From Ginsengibacter hankyongi (GTDB taxonomy: Bacteria > Bacteroidota > Bacteroidia > Chitinophagales > Chitinophagaceae), in assembly GCF_008710285.1 (NCBI RefSeq), contig NZ_VYQF01000006.1:1-64000 (forward strand): DNA of 64,000 nucleotides, given 5' to 3'. How positions within the stretch are numbered: position 1 is the stretch's first letter; the number at the start of each line of letters is the position of its first letter. The notes under the pieces were generated by a model. It was given only the letters and a program-made list of their open reading frames with translations. It did not search any database and was not told the origin of the DNA. Shown piece after piece: positions 1 through 8,739 of the stretch. The position numbers and the translations under genes are program-made.

Positions 1-867
1 AACATCGGAAAAAATCAATCTGCAAAGGCAAGAAAGGAAATTGAAATTGCCTTTAAACTTATAAAACCCGAAGACCAGAAGAAAGAAAAATCAGAAGAAA
101 TCACGACATTGGATTTGCGTCGTTTGACTTACGGAAAATCTCCAACAAAAAGAGGAATTACCAATGTACTTGATGCTGTGCTCCCGAAATATAGATACGC
201 TTCTCTCGCAGAACTAAATGCAATTCTTAAAATATATAACCTGGTGGCTGACCGCGGAAAAGAAGGTGGAATTATTTTCAAAAAAAATGGGCTTATTTAC
301 AGGATACTCGATGAGAAGGGAAATAAGATTGGAGTTCCCATTAAAGCGAGTTCTGTCTACAATAAGCCTACCCTCTCCTACCTCGAAACAAAATTTAAAG
401 AAAATGAAGTGTTGAAACAAGGTCATAAAAAGAGTTTAAAGACCACCCTTGACTGGATTATGTTAAGGCCTCCGAAAAATTTAGAGGCATTTAAAGAAGC
501 GCTTGAAAAAGAAAAAATAAATCTCGTTGTCCGGCAGAATACTGATGGCATCATTTACGGCCTCACTTATATTGACCATAAAACAAAATGTGTTTTTAAT
601 GGCAGCGATATCGGGAAAGAATACAGCGCCAAATCCATTCTCGCTACATGCGGAATCGAGCAATTAATTCCTAAACAGGAGTTATCTGCGGAATTCAAAA
701 TCTCAACTTCAAAAAGCGGCAATATGCACACTGAGATCGACAGGCAACCTGAGTTGAAAAAGAATTTGCTAAGTGCACTTGATGCAGTCCTTTCCCCTGA
801 AGAAACATTTAATTATGTTCCTTATCACCTTAGAAAACAAAAAAAGAAAAAAAGAAAATCACCATAA
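1..867 (+). CDS. Relaxase/mobilisation protein, C-terminal part (5' end outside window)
   Basis: The reading frame is open from base 1, so the gene starts upstream and only the last 288 codons are seen. No catalytic relaxase motif (Tyr or HxH triad) is in this part. The C-terminal pattern, with a segment about how the protein treats 'YIDHKTKCVFNGSDIGK' followed by 'YSAKSI', is what I associate with the tail of Bacteroidota MobA/MobB-type relaxases. The extreme C-terminus is very basic (KKKKRKSP). It lies 11 bp before a TraG-type coupling ATPase, the usual order relaxase then coupling protein in Bacteroidota mobilisable and conjugative elements. The protein would nick oriT and lead the strand into the recipient. 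Family assignment is from memory of sequence pattern plus context. Confidence 0.72.
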   Translation, partial: NIGKNQSAKARKEIEIAFKLIKPEDQKKEKSEEITTLDLRRLTYGKSPTKRGITNVLDAVLPKYRYASLAELNAILKIYNLVADRGKEGGIIFKKNGLIYRILDEKGNKIGVPIKASSVYNKPTLSYLETKFKENEVLKQGHKKSLKTTLDWIMLRPPKNLEAFKEALEKEKINLVVRQNTDGIIYGLTYIDHKTKCVFNGSDIGKEYSAKSILATCGIEQLIPKQELSAEFKISTSKSGNMHTEIDRQPELKKNLLSALDAVLSPEETFNYVPYHLRKQKKKKRKSP

Positions 868-878
868 AATTATATAAA

Positions 879-2864
879 ATGCAAACCGGGGAAAATGAAC
901 AGGGCTTAAGGAAGATCCTTGACATGACGAGAATGATTAGCATTGCGCTGTTGCTTCTCCATATTTATTATTACTGTTATGCCGCATTTAAAGCATGGGA
1001 CTTTCGGTTGGATACAACGGACCGGCTATTACAAAATATTTACAGAACAGGTTTATTCAGCAACTTCAATAAGTCAAAGCTGATTGCATTGGGCATGCTT
1101 ATTATCTCCCTGATTGGAGTAAGGGGGAAAAGAGATGAGAAAATCAGTTTTAAGAAAGCATTCTATTATATCATAATCGGATTATTGCTATACTATTTTA
1201 GTTATACAATTATGCTCTTTAAGGTTAACATTTTTATCATCGCTGAATCTTACATTACGGTAACCGCACTAGGATTTATTTTTATTCTTACCGGTGGAAG
1301 TCTGTTGTCTCGGATCATTAACACCAGGCTAAATAACGGTGTCTTCAATTCTCTCAATGAAACATTCCCGCAGGAAGAAAGATTGTTGCACAATGAATAT
1401 TCCATCAATCTACCGGCCACGTATAACCTAAAAGGGAAATTGCGTAAAAGCTGGATCAATATTATCAATCCCTTTCGCGGACTACTGGTAATGGGTTCGC
1501 CTGGCAGTGGCAAATCTTATTTTATTATTCAGCACATAATTAAACAACATGTTCAAAAAGGGTTCAGCATGTTCGTTTATGACTTTAAGTATGATGACTT
1601 AAGTAAGATTACCTATAATCAATATTTGAAAAATAAAAAGAACTATAAGGTAGAGCCGAAATTCTACGTTATAAATTTTGATGACCTGAACCGTTCAAGC
1701 CGTTGCAATCCGCTAGACCCTTCAACAATGAATGACATTACCGATGCAGCGGAATCTTCAAGAACTATAATGCTTGGCTTGAACCGGGAATGGATAAAGA
1801 AGAGCGGCGATTTTTTTGTCGAATCACCCATCAATTTTGTTACGGCTTTAATCTGGTTTTTGCGAAAATATAAAAATGGAAAATATTGTACGCTTCCGCA
1901 CGTGATTGAACTTGCGCAAGTATCCTATGATAAATTATTTTCCATATTAAGAGCAGAACCGCAGATTGAAGTTTTGGTTAACCCTTTTGTAACTGCTTAC
2001 CTCAATGAAGCAAAGGAACAATTGGAAGGACAGATCGCGAGCGCGAAGATTAGCTTAAGCAAATTATCTTCTGAAAAATTATATTATATCCTTTCCGGAA
2101 ATGATTTTTCTCTTGATATAAATAATCCCATACAACCCAAAATAGTTTGCATGGGTAACAATCCACAAAAGACTTTAACTTATGGGGCTGTTTTATCGCT
2201 TTACATTACTGCTATCACGAGGGTGATGAATAAAAAGAACTGCAACAAGAGTTCTTTAATTTTCGATGAATTTCCGACGATCTATTTTAATGGAATGGAT
2301 AACCTTATCGCCACCGCCCGTTCCAATAAAGTTGCGACGACTTTAGCTGTGCAGGACGCAAGCCAGTTAAAACTTCATTATGGAAAAGAACAGGCAGATG
2401 TTATTATGAATATTGTTGGGAATATCATCAGCGGCCAGGTTAGCGGTGAAACTGCCAAACAACTTTCAGAAAAGTTTGGGAAGATTTTACAGGACAGGCA
2501 GAGCATTGCGATTAATCGAACCGATACATCCATTACAAAATCAAAGCAACTGGATCTTGCCATTCCGATCAATAAAATCTCATCACTTTCAAGTGGTGAA
2601 TTTGTTGGAATGGTTGCTGATAATCCTGATGAGAAAATTGAGCTAAAAGCTTTTTGTGCCGAGGTTATTAATGATCATGAGGGCTTATCGAAAGAACAAG
2701 AAAGGTATAAGGAATTACCTGTAATTTCAGGCATTAATACAGGTGATGTTTTGAACAATTTTCTTCAGATTAAAAAAGATGTGGAAGAGATTATTCAAAC
2801 AGAAATTGAACGGATGATGGATACCCCGGGATTGATGGACCTGATAATTAGAAAGAGTGCGTAA
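879..2864 (+). CDS. TraG/VirD4-family type IV coupling protein (MobC-like ATPase)
   Basis: A 661-aa protein with several hydrophobic segments in the first about 140 residues (near 15-35, 65-80, 95-115 and 120-140), then a cytoplasmic ATPase. Walker A is GSPGSGKS near residues 206-213 (Lys212) and Walker B is SLIFDEFP with Asp463-Glu464. This layout is typical of VirD4/TraG/TraD coupling proteins, which bind the relaxosome and pump DNA into the conjugation channel at the inner membrane. The length fits the family. It directly follows the relaxase tail, so the two are probably co-transcribed. No mating-pair-formation (tra) genes follow, so the right part of the element has been replaced by other cargo or the element is only mobilisable. 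Confidence 0.9.
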   Translation: MQTGENEQGLRKILDMTRMISIALLLLHIYYYCYAAFKAWDFRLDTTDRLLQNIYRTGLFSNFNKSKLIALGMLIISLIGVRGKRDEKISFKKAFYYIIIGLLLYYFSYTIMLFKVNIFIIAESYITVTALGFIFILTGGSLLSRIINTRLNNGVFNSLNETFPQEERLLHNEYSINLPATYNLKGKLRKSWINIINPFRGLLVMGSPGSGKSYFIIQHIIKQHVQKGFSMFVYDFKYDDLSKITYNQYLKNKKNYKVEPKFYVINFDDLNRSSRCNPLDPSTMNDITDAAESSRTIMLGLNREWIKKSGDFFVESPINFVTALIWFLRKYKNGKYCTLPHVIELAQVSYDKLFSILRAEPQIEVLVNPFVTAYLNEAKEQLEGQIASAKISLSKLSSEKLYYILSGNDFSLDINNPIQPKIVCMGNNPQKTLTYGAVLSLYITAITRVMNKKNCNKSSLIFDEFPTIYFNGMDNLIATARSNKVATTLAVQDASQLKLHYGKEQADVIMNIVGNIISGQVSGETAKQLSEKFGKILQDRQSIAINRTDTSITKSKQLDLAIPINKISSLSSGEFVGMVADNPDEKIELKAFCAEVINDHEGLSKEQERYKELPVISGINTGDVLNNFLQIKKDVEEIIQTEIERMMDTPGLMDLIIRKSA

Positions 2865-2935
2865 GGTCATTCTCAAAAGGGAAACAGAACGTATTGAAAG
2901 CTCAGAAACTAATATTATTTAAATTTCCATGATTG

Positions 2936-3479
2936 TTAGAGAGCAAGTGTCAGTAGATCATTGAGCTGGCTCTTATATTGCTCACATTTATTTTCCAACC
3001 TTTCTTTTAACCCTAACAATTGCCTTCTTTACTCAAAACATAAACAAGCAGGCCATTATTCTTTTCATCCTCATCAAACACCATATAGTCGCAATTAAAG
3101 ACCCTCACATGACAGGTATTTTATCATCATGATTTGTGGCCTCCACAAATTTAAGCAATGGTGTTGCGGTAGGTTGATCCGGAAATTTGAAGGTTAAACC
3201 GGTATCCAAATCATTAATAGATAGTCCGACAATTGTGCTGTTGTGATGTGTTTTTATGGAAAGCATCGGGTATTTATCATTAAGAAGATCAACGGTAATT
3301 TTTTTTATTCCATAATCCTTAATGCTGACAAACGTTTCTCTATCAAGACCAGGCAAAGTATAGGGTGACCCAAAGTTCTAGTTTACTTCCTTTTGGAATA
3401 AGCATTACTCCCTTAACATTATCAAAAAACTTCTGCAGTTCTTTTGAATGTAAAGAATTACGCCCTTATTTTCTTGCAT
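2936..3479 (-). pseudogene. Decayed gene with several frameshifts, unknown family
   Basis: Read on the minus strand, coherent protein segments lie end to end but in changing frames. They are MQENKGVIL from the ATG at 3479, then 'HSKELQKFFDNVKGVMLIP', then an 83-aa open stretch at 3105-3356 (about how 'ETFVSIKDYGIKKITVDLL' runs), then 'RVFNCDYMVFDEDEKNNGL', and finally 'GLKERLENKCEQYKSQL' ending at a TAA at 2936-2938. Joining them would give a protein of about 175 aa. At least three frame changes are needed, so the gene is dead unless the assembly is poor. I do not recognise the family. It lies between the coupling-protein gene and the 2H-phosphoesterase gene. Confidence 0.6.
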
Positions 3480-3511
3480 ATGAGTTCTCCTCGTCTTTAC
3501 AGTCAAGGTGG

Positions 3512-4129
3512 TTAGAATAATTCACCCTGTTTTATATCAACGGGCAAATTCTGAAAATCAAAACTTTCAATTGGTTTAAATTTATTTTCACCTTCCTTCT
3601 TTCTCAATAGTATCATTCTATTTGCAATAAACTTTCCAGTGAAATGAATGTGACTGTATTCAACCCATCCCTTTTCGTATTGCCAGGGCTTAAGTTTTCT
3701 TGCTATGGTAATATGGGCGTCAGTGATAAAATGCGGTTTATTGTCAGCATCAAATTTCATCAGGCGTTGACTATCTTCTCTAATCTTTCTCACCAGTTCT
3801 ATTATTTCATTCCTGCTTGTAACATTTATGAATATAGTATGCGAAGGAAAGCTGCCAAAATCTTTTAGTTCAATTTTTATAGGATGGAAAGCCATTGCGA
3901 CAATCCTCAATCGGTTTATGATCCTTTCTTCAAATGCCTGTATTTGCTTAAAGGTAACAAGGATCAGTTGCGGGAGATAGACTGACTTATATTCTATCTT
4001 GTACTTTTCTATAAAATCCTTTTGGACAGCCATTATCTTTCGGGCAAGGTCGTCGTGTGGGGTTAGAATAATTTTATATTCGTTTACCCTGTACCCCGGA
4101 AGATTGATGAGAGGTGTGTCCATTGTCAT
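3512..4129 (-). CDS. 2H phosphoesterase / 2'-5' RNA ligase-like protein
   Basis: A 205-aa protein resembling the LigT/2'-5' RNA ligase (2H phosphoesterase) superfamily. The second HxT motif is clear (DAHITIARKL, near residue 140). The place of the first motif reads 'YLPQLILVTF' near residues 52-61, so the first histidine seems replaced. With only one of the two catalytic histidines visible, activity is doubtful or altered. Its ATG overlaps the stop of the upstream gene by 4 bp (ATGA at 4126-4129), so the two are translationally coupled. The pair is divergent from umuDC and probably belongs to the same SOS island. Members act on cyclic or 2'-5' phosphodiesters, but the substrate here cannot be told. 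Confidence 0.72.
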   Translation of the reverse strand: MTMDTPLINLPGYRVNEYKIILTPHDDLARKIMAVQKDFIEKYKIEYKSVYLPQLILVTFKQIQAFEERIINRLRIVAMAFHPIKIELKDFGSFPSHTIFINVTSRNEIIELVRKIREDSQRLMKFDADNKPHFITDAHITIARKLKPWQYEKGWVEYSHIHFTGKFIANRMILLRKKEGENKFKPIESFDFQNLPVDIKQGELF

Positions 4130-4653
4130 TTAAATTTCCGGTTACAAATAAATTCTTTTTTGCATTCATGCACAACTTTATGAACAATCTCCCGGTCAAT
4201 CGGTGCAGGGTCTATCATCCGTACAGAAATGGATTCCCAATTAGGTTTGCCCTCCTTTAAATTAAACTGGTAATCACCATCAAAATGTATAGAGTACGGA
4301 TAATCATCTCCTTCGCGATAGGCTACCCATACCAACATATTCCTCTCACCATGTGTAATTTCGAACTTATACCAGTCCTCATGCATTACTGCTAAAAAGC
4401 TTTTCAGTTCATTCTGCATCGCAAGTAGGTAGGGCCCATATCTCTCTTCGCTAACAACCCAACCGCCATCATCTTCGCTTGTGATAGCCTCAAAACTCAC
4501 ACCATTAGAAAACGTTATCATAAGGCCATATTGAACAGGATTCTTTGTTTCGCCTAAAATCTCCGCGAGCATTTTCTTACCATTAACTACGCATTTAATA
4601 GTTACCGGCTCTTTAAAGGGCTTGTAACCTGGCTCAAATATCTTTTGTTTCAT
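4126..4653 (-). CDS. Hypothetical protein, first gene of 2H-phosphoesterase unit
   Basis: A 175-aa soluble protein with no signal peptide or membrane segment. It is rich in aromatic and acidic residues, with blocks such as 'EDDGGWVVSEERYGPY' and 'YSIHFDGDYQFNL'. I do not recognise a family. It starts 10 bp downstream of a well-formed Bacteroidota promoter (4671-4702) and its end overlaps the 2H-phosphoesterase start by 4 bp, so the two proteins are made together and may act together. It stands head to head with umuD across an 85-bp gap, which suggests shared control. Confidence 0.75.
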   Translation of the reverse strand: MKQKIFEPGYKPFKEPVTIKCVVNGKKMLAEILGETKNPVQYGLMITFSNGVSFEAITSEDDGGWVVSEERYGPYLLAMQNELKSFLAVMHEDWYKFEITHGERNMLVWVAYREGDDYPYSIHFDGDYQFNLKEGKPNWESISVRMIDPAPIDREIVHKVVHECKKEFICNRKFK

Positions 4654-4670
4654 GAAATATAATTTTATCT

Positions 4671-4702
4671 CAAATTTAAAAAAACTAATTAATTTAGCAA
4701 AA
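4671..4702 (-). promoter_or_regulatory. Bacteroidota-type promoter of the 4653 operon
   Basis: On the minus strand, TTTTG (4698-4702) is followed after exactly 19 bases by TAAATTTG (4671-4678). This matches the known Bacteroidota primary sigma consensus, -33 TTTG and -7 TAnnTTTG with N19 spacing. The start codon at 4653 follows after about 17 bases, so the leader would be very short. The site lies in the gap shared with umuD, but no inverted repeat that would be an obvious LexA box was seen. Confidence 0.65.
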
Positions 4703-4738
4703 TAAAACTAAAAAATGTACCAACACCTAAAATAATTC

Positions 4739-5176
4739 ATGATGCAACCTGAACAAGTCATCTCAAAAAGTTCAATATTAATTTTCGAAGGTAAGGTGCC
4801 CACAGGCTTTCCTTCACCGGCTATGGATTATATGGAAAAGCGTATCGACCTTAATGAAGTATTAATAAAACATCCCCTGTCCACTTTTATATGCGAATCG
4901 GAAGGATTGTCGATGATCAATGCCTTTATACCGCCAAGAGCGAAATTGATTGTGGACAGATCAATTACACCTAAAAATGGAGATATCGTTTTAGCCTCCA
5001 TAAATGGAGAATTCACGGTTAAATATTTAAAGAAGAACGATTTTAAATGCTGGCTTTGCCCTGCCAATTCTACGTTTAAGGATATAGAAATCACCGAAGA
5101 AATGGACATGCAGGTCTTTGGCGTCGTAACAACAATACTGATAACTCCGAATGAAATAAAATCATGTATGCATTAG
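4739..5176 (+). CDS. umuD: UmuD-like S24 peptidase (SOS polymerase subunit)
   Basis: A 145-aa LexA/UmuD-type protein without an N-terminal DNA-binding domain. The self-cleavage site is T22-G23 in 'VPTGFPSPA', where most UmuD have A-G or C-G. The catalytic dyad is Ser58 (GLSM instead of the usual GDSM) and Lys95 (FTVKYL). The 37-residue spacing equals the Ser60-Lys97 spacing of E. coli UmuD. RecA-nucleoprotein would trigger cleavage, and UmuD' would then activate UmuC for translesion synthesis. It overlaps umuC by 13 bp, typical of translational coupling. Plasmid and ICE carriage of umuDC is common and fits the relaxase and TraG genes upstream. Confidence 0.9.
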   Translation: MMQPEQVISKSSILIFEGKVPTGFPSPAMDYMEKRIDLNEVLIKHPLSTFICESEGLSMINAFIPPRAKLIVDRSITPKNGDIVLASINGEFTVKYLKKNDFKCWLCPANSTFKDIEITEEMDMQVFGVVTTILITPNEIKSCMH

Positions 5177-6429
5177 TGGACTGTAATAATTTCTATGCAA
5201 GCTGTGAACGCTTGTTTCAGCCACATCTCAATGGAAGGCCTGTCGTTGTATTAAGCAACAACGATGGATGCGTAATTTCGAGAAGCGATGAAGCGAAAGC
5301 ACTCGGTATTGCAATGGGTACGCCTGCATACATGAGTGAACCTTCCTTCAAAAAAAACGATGTAAAGGTTTTTAGCAGTAATTATACCTTGTACGGTGAT
5401 CTCAGCGATAGGGTGATAAAAACACTCGCTGCATTTGCTCCCAGGATGGAGGTGTATAGCATTGATGAGTCTTTTCTGGATCTAAGCGACTTATACAACA
5501 CCGATCTTCTTCAACTCGGAATTAACATTCGCAAAACAGTTCTGCAGAACATAGGAATTCCAGTATGCGTCGGCATTGCTCCCACGAAAACATTGGCCAA
5601 GATGGCTAACCGTTATGCAAAGAAAAAATATAAATCTGTTGGAGTTTTTTACGCTGCCAATGAGCAGCTGAAAAATGAAATGCTGGAATATACTGAAGTT
5701 GGGGACATTTGGGGCGTCGGGCATCAATATGCTTTATTATTAAAAAAAAATGGTTTTCACACTGCCAAAGATGTAACCCATATACCAGCAGATTGGATGC
5801 GACAAAACATGAGCGTAGTTGGCCTGAGAATGCTAAATGAACTAAACGGAATACCTTCTATTGAGTGGGAATATGATGCTAAATCAAAAAAAAACATCTG
5901 TACCAGCAGATCGTTTGGAAAATTAACCAATGACTATTCACTCATAAAGGAAGCGGTAAGCAACCACGCCGCAACATGCGCATTAAAACTAAGAACTCAA
6001 AGTTCCGTGTGTACAGAAATAAATGTTTTTATTGGTACCAATCCACATAAGGTCGAACATAAACAGTTGCATCATGCCATTACCATCCGGTGTTCCACTC
6101 CAACCAATCTTACAAAGGAAATTATCGGCTATGCCCTCAAAGGACTTGATATTATCTTTCGCCCTGATGAATACCTTTACATGAAGTGTGGAGTAATGGT
6201 ATTAAATATAATGCCGGAAAACTCGGTACAGGCAAATATGTTTGATGGTGTGCATCGCTCCAGGGATAAGATACTTTCAAAGACCGTTGACCTGGTAAAC
6301 AAGTCTATGGGTAAAGATACTGTGAGGATGGCAGTTCAGCGTTTCGAACGACGATACAAGTTACGAGCCGGCCATCTGAGCAGCAAATACACAACTGACA
6401 TTAACCAGATATTAAAGGTGAGAATTTAA
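5164..6429 (+). CDS. umuC: UmuC, Y-family error-prone DNA polymerase V subunit
   Basis: A 421-aa Y-family polymerase. The first motif is MYALVDCNNFYASCERLF, carrying the metal-binding Asp6 and the start of the palm. The second catalytic block is 'VYSIDESFLDLS', with the Asp-Glu pair near residues 104-105. 'GVGIAPTKTLAKMANRYAK'-like text follows (written VCVGIAPTKTLAK here), then thumb, little-finger and C-terminal regions of normal length. The protein bypasses lesions after SOS induction together with UmuD'. It overlaps umuD by 13 bp, and only 3 bp separate its stop from the next gene, so the operon runs on. Confidence 0.94.
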   Translation: MYALVDCNNFYASCERLFQPHLNGRPVVVLSNNDGCVISRSDEAKALGIAMGTPAYMSEPSFKKNDVKVFSSNYTLYGDLSDRVIKTLAAFAPRMEVYSIDESFLDLSDLYNTDLLQLGINIRKTVLQNIGIPVCVGIAPTKTLAKMANRYAKKKYKSVGVFYAANEQLKNEMLEYTEVGDIWGVGHQYALLLKKNGFHTAKDVTHIPADWMRQNMSVVGLRMLNELNGIPSIEWEYDAKSKKNICTSRSFGKLTNDYSLIKEAVSNHAATCALKLRTQSSVCTEINVFIGTNPHKVEHKQLHHAITIRCSTPTNLTKEIIGYALKGLDIIFRPDEYLYMKCGVMVLNIMPENSVQANMFDGVHRSRDKILSKTVDLVNKSMGKDTVRMAVQRFERRYKLRAGHLSSKYTTDINQILKVRI

Positions 6430-6432
6430 AAT

Positions 6433-6930
6433 ATGCTACAGCCTTTCGTTCCATTCGAAAAAATTCATTTAAAACAACTTATTGATTTAGGATGTATTTA
6501 TATTGTTACGCAAACTTATCACCGGGTTGATCATTTTAAGGAAAGAAAAGAAGTACAATTATTATTAACTGATTATAAGGATTTGGGACCAGCCACCATG
6601 CACTACAATGCGGTAAGGAGTGATAAGTATGCGGCAATTATAAATTTAAAAAACCGTAAACATCTGGCCAAGATTGAGGAGATGATGACGGGAAATAAAT
6701 ACGACCTGTTTTGGGGAATTTTAAAAAGTTCCGCTGATTTAAAAAAAAGATTAGAGGCATCGTATAAACCTAAAATTCGCCAATTTTTAATGACCAAAAC
6801 GTCCTGGCGAATTGCTACGGATGAAGAAGTAAAAACCCAGTTTGAAGTAACGTTCGGAGAGCTGTTTTTAATTCTGAAATGGCGCACGCAAAAATTAAGA
6901 ATTAAATTTGAGGAAATAGAAAAAATATGA
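6433..6930 (+). CDS. Hypothetical protein in umuDC-SRAP operon
   Basis: A 165-aa soluble, basic protein that I do not recognise. There is no signal peptide, membrane helix or obvious motif. The N-terminal half is mixed ('GCIYIVTQTYHRVDHFKER'), while the C-terminal half is helical and Lys-rich. It starts 3 bp after the umuC stop and is followed 64 bp later by the SRAP gene, so it is almost certainly part of the SOS operon. A role in translesion synthesis or damage handling is inference from position only. Confidence 0.8.
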   Translation: MLQPFVPFEKIHLKQLIDLGCIYIVTQTYHRVDHFKERKEVQLLLTDYKDLGPATMHYNAVRSDKYAAIINLKNRKHLAKIEEMMTGNKYDLFWGILKSSADLKKRLEASYKPKIRQFLMTKTSWRIATDEEVKTQFEVTFGELFLILKWRTQKLRIKFEEIEKI

Positions 6931-6994
6931 ATATTTGTTGATTTGCGCATATTTGCGAAATACTTGATATGATTAAAATCAAAGAAATTAAATA

Positions 6995-7768
6995 ATGTGT
7001 TACGATATAAGTTTTACAATTAATGTTCGTGAGCTATCAGATTACTTTCCGGATTTGGTTTTCGATGACCAGTTGGAAATTAATTTTCAAGGTGCCGTTC
7101 ACATAATGGGGCATGGTTATGGAAAACATCCTATAATCTATTATAATAAAGAAGATAATCGTATTCACTGCAAAGCTATGGAATGGGGATGTATTCCATT
7201 TTATGTAAAGGATGAAGATACCTTTAAGAAACAACGTGCTACTATGCTAAATGCCAGAAGCGAAAGAATATTGGAGGATACTAAAAGTTATTGGTATAAA
7301 ATTAGGAACAGACGCTGTTTGATACCTATGAATGCGATGTATGAACACCGGGAAATAGAAGGATGGCAAAAGAAGGTTCCATATATCATCGGACTTAAAC
7401 ACCAGGATACTTTTTTTATACCGGGATTATATTCTGTGGTGGAATTGCCCGATAAGTCAACAGGGGAGCTAATAAAAAGATGGACTTATACCCTTATTAC
7501 GAGGGAGGCAAACAGCGTCATGCGATTAATACATAACGGAGGCGATAACAAATGGAGAATGCCTTTGTATCTAACGCCTGAGCTTACCCGAAAATGGTTA
7601 AAGGATGATTTAACACTTGAAGAATATAAGGATATTTTAAATTTCGAGATGCCTACGGAAGAATTACAATATCATACGGTGTATACAATCAGAAGTCCTA
7701 AATCACGCCCTGATGACAAAGAAAAGAATGAATTTTATGAATGGCCTGGGTTACCCGAATTAATATGA
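6995..7768 (+). CDS. SRAP domain protein (YedK/HMCES-like, SOS response-associated)
   Basis: A 257-aa SOS response-associated peptidase family protein. Cys2, directly after the initiator Met (MCYDI), is the conserved nucleophile that forms a thiazolidine crosslink to abasic sites in ssDNA. Other family signatures are NARSE (near residue 86), RRCLIPMNAMYEHRE (variant of RCLVPADGFYEW) and the C-terminal 'RLIHNGGDNKWRMPLYL', which supplies the active-site His. The protein shields abasic sites that arise at stalled forks and complements the error-prone polymerase encoded just upstream. Length is normal for the family. Confidence 0.93.
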   Translation: MCYDISFTINVRELSDYFPDLVFDDQLEINFQGAVHIMGHGYGKHPIIYYNKEDNRIHCKAMEWGCIPFYVKDEDTFKKQRATMLNARSERILEDTKSYWYKIRNRRCLIPMNAMYEHREIEGWQKKVPYIIGLKHQDTFFIPGLYSVVELPDKSTGELIKRWTYTLITREANSVMRLIHNGGDNKWRMPLYLTPELTRKWLKDDLTLEEYKDILNFEMPTEELQYHTVYTIRSPKSRPDDKEKNEFYEWPGLPELI

Positions 7769-7820
7769 GAGTTCTTAAAAAAGTAAAGCCGTAAAAAAAA
7801 GAATCATCAACTAATATATT

Positions 7821-8036
7821 ATGACCGATAAGTATGTTACAATAGACGTTTCAGGAGTAATAATTGTCATAGCTGAAAGAATAGATAATTCGGGAATGAC
7901 TAAGGCTATCCTTAAAGTTGCGATCGACCCCACCGAAGCCGCAAAATTTACTAAAGCACAGGAAGAAAAGTGGACATCAAAAAATAATAAACGTATGCAA
8001 GCTATATGCAAGTTTATGAATGAAAATGATTTGTGA
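7821..8036 (+). CDS. Small hypothetical protein (71 aa) at end of SOS island
   Basis: A 71-aa soluble protein starting at the ATG 52 bp after the SRAP stop. The N-terminal half is beta-rich ('YVTIDVSGVIIVIAERI') and the C-terminal half is helical and basic. I do not recognise it. Same strand and closeness suggest it is the last gene of the umuDC operon. An ORF on the opposite strand of similar size looks less protein-like. Confidence 0.6.
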   Translation: MTDKYVTIDVSGVIIVIAERIDNSGMTKAILKVAIDPTEAAKFTKAQEEKWTSKNNKRMQAICKFMNENDL

Positions 8037-8128
8037 TAGTTTAATCCCGAGAAATGTTGTAAGGCCCTATAAAGGAAGATGAAGGTTGGCGAGATTTACA
8101 AGCTGAGATAAATGTGTCGGCATAAAAA

Positions 8129-8153
8129 AGCTCCTGAATAAAATCCAGGAGCT
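8129..8153 (-). terminator. Rho-independent terminator (minus-strand orientation)
   Basis: The arms AGCTCCTG (8129-8136) and CAGGAGCT (8146-8153) form an 8-bp stem with a 9-nt loop. On the plus strand six A precede it, so read on the minus strand the hairpin is followed by a T-run. No minus-strand gene now lies just to its right, so it may be a leftover from a gene lost in the rearrangement, or may also end the SOS operon on the plus strand without a T-run. The rest of 8037-8301 shows no convincing gene. Confidence 0.6.
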
Positions 8154-8301
8154 CCTTGCGTCGGCCGTTCCAAAATAGAACCAGACCAAAAATAAGATTG
8201 AAGTTTGAAAACGTTGAGTGTTTTATTCACAAACAATCCACTTTCAGACGAATAAATTTACAGAACGCTACAAGATATTGTTTACATATTAGTGTTATAA
8301 A

Positions 8302-8739
8302 ATGTCCGAATTACCCGATATAGATGTATTCTCCGCTAATTTGAATTCAATTTTTGCGGGGAAAAAAGTGGTGAAAGTAAAAGTAGTTAACGGTAACAAA
8401 TTAAAAGATAAACCGCAAGATATTATAACTAACGTACAAGGTAAAACGCTGAAATCGATCTACAGGTCAGGAAAAGAGATGAGATTTGAATTTAAGGATG
8501 GCTCTTTGTTAGGGATGCACCTAATGCTTACGGGAGATGTTTTTGTTTTTGATAAAGAAAACGATCATAACTCTACGATCATTGAATTCCATTTTAATAA
8601 TGGTAAAGGCCTGGCCTTAACTGACAGGATGAAAAATGCCAATGTGAAGCTCAAGCCGGAAGACAAAGACGCTGTCGAGGCATTGGATAAAAGGCCGACA
8701 GGCAAGACACAGAGCACCATATTTTACTTTACAAAATAG
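8302..8739 (+). pseudogene. Truncated Fpg/Nei-family glycosylase copy
   Basis: This is a second copy of the intact gene at 28242-29018. The first about 127 codons are nearly identical in protein and DNA, and the match then stops abruptly near 8680-8693, leaving an unrelated 16-aa tail. The helix-two-turn-helix domain, the finger and the DNA-reading C-terminus are lost. Residue 2, the catalytic N-terminal proline of the family (MPELPD in the intact copy), is serine here (MSELPD), so even the remaining domain could not form the Schiff base. Downstream of the break comes the tail of a different gene family, so this is a recombination scar. The ORF itself is open and could make a 145-aa product. 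Confidence 0.88.
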
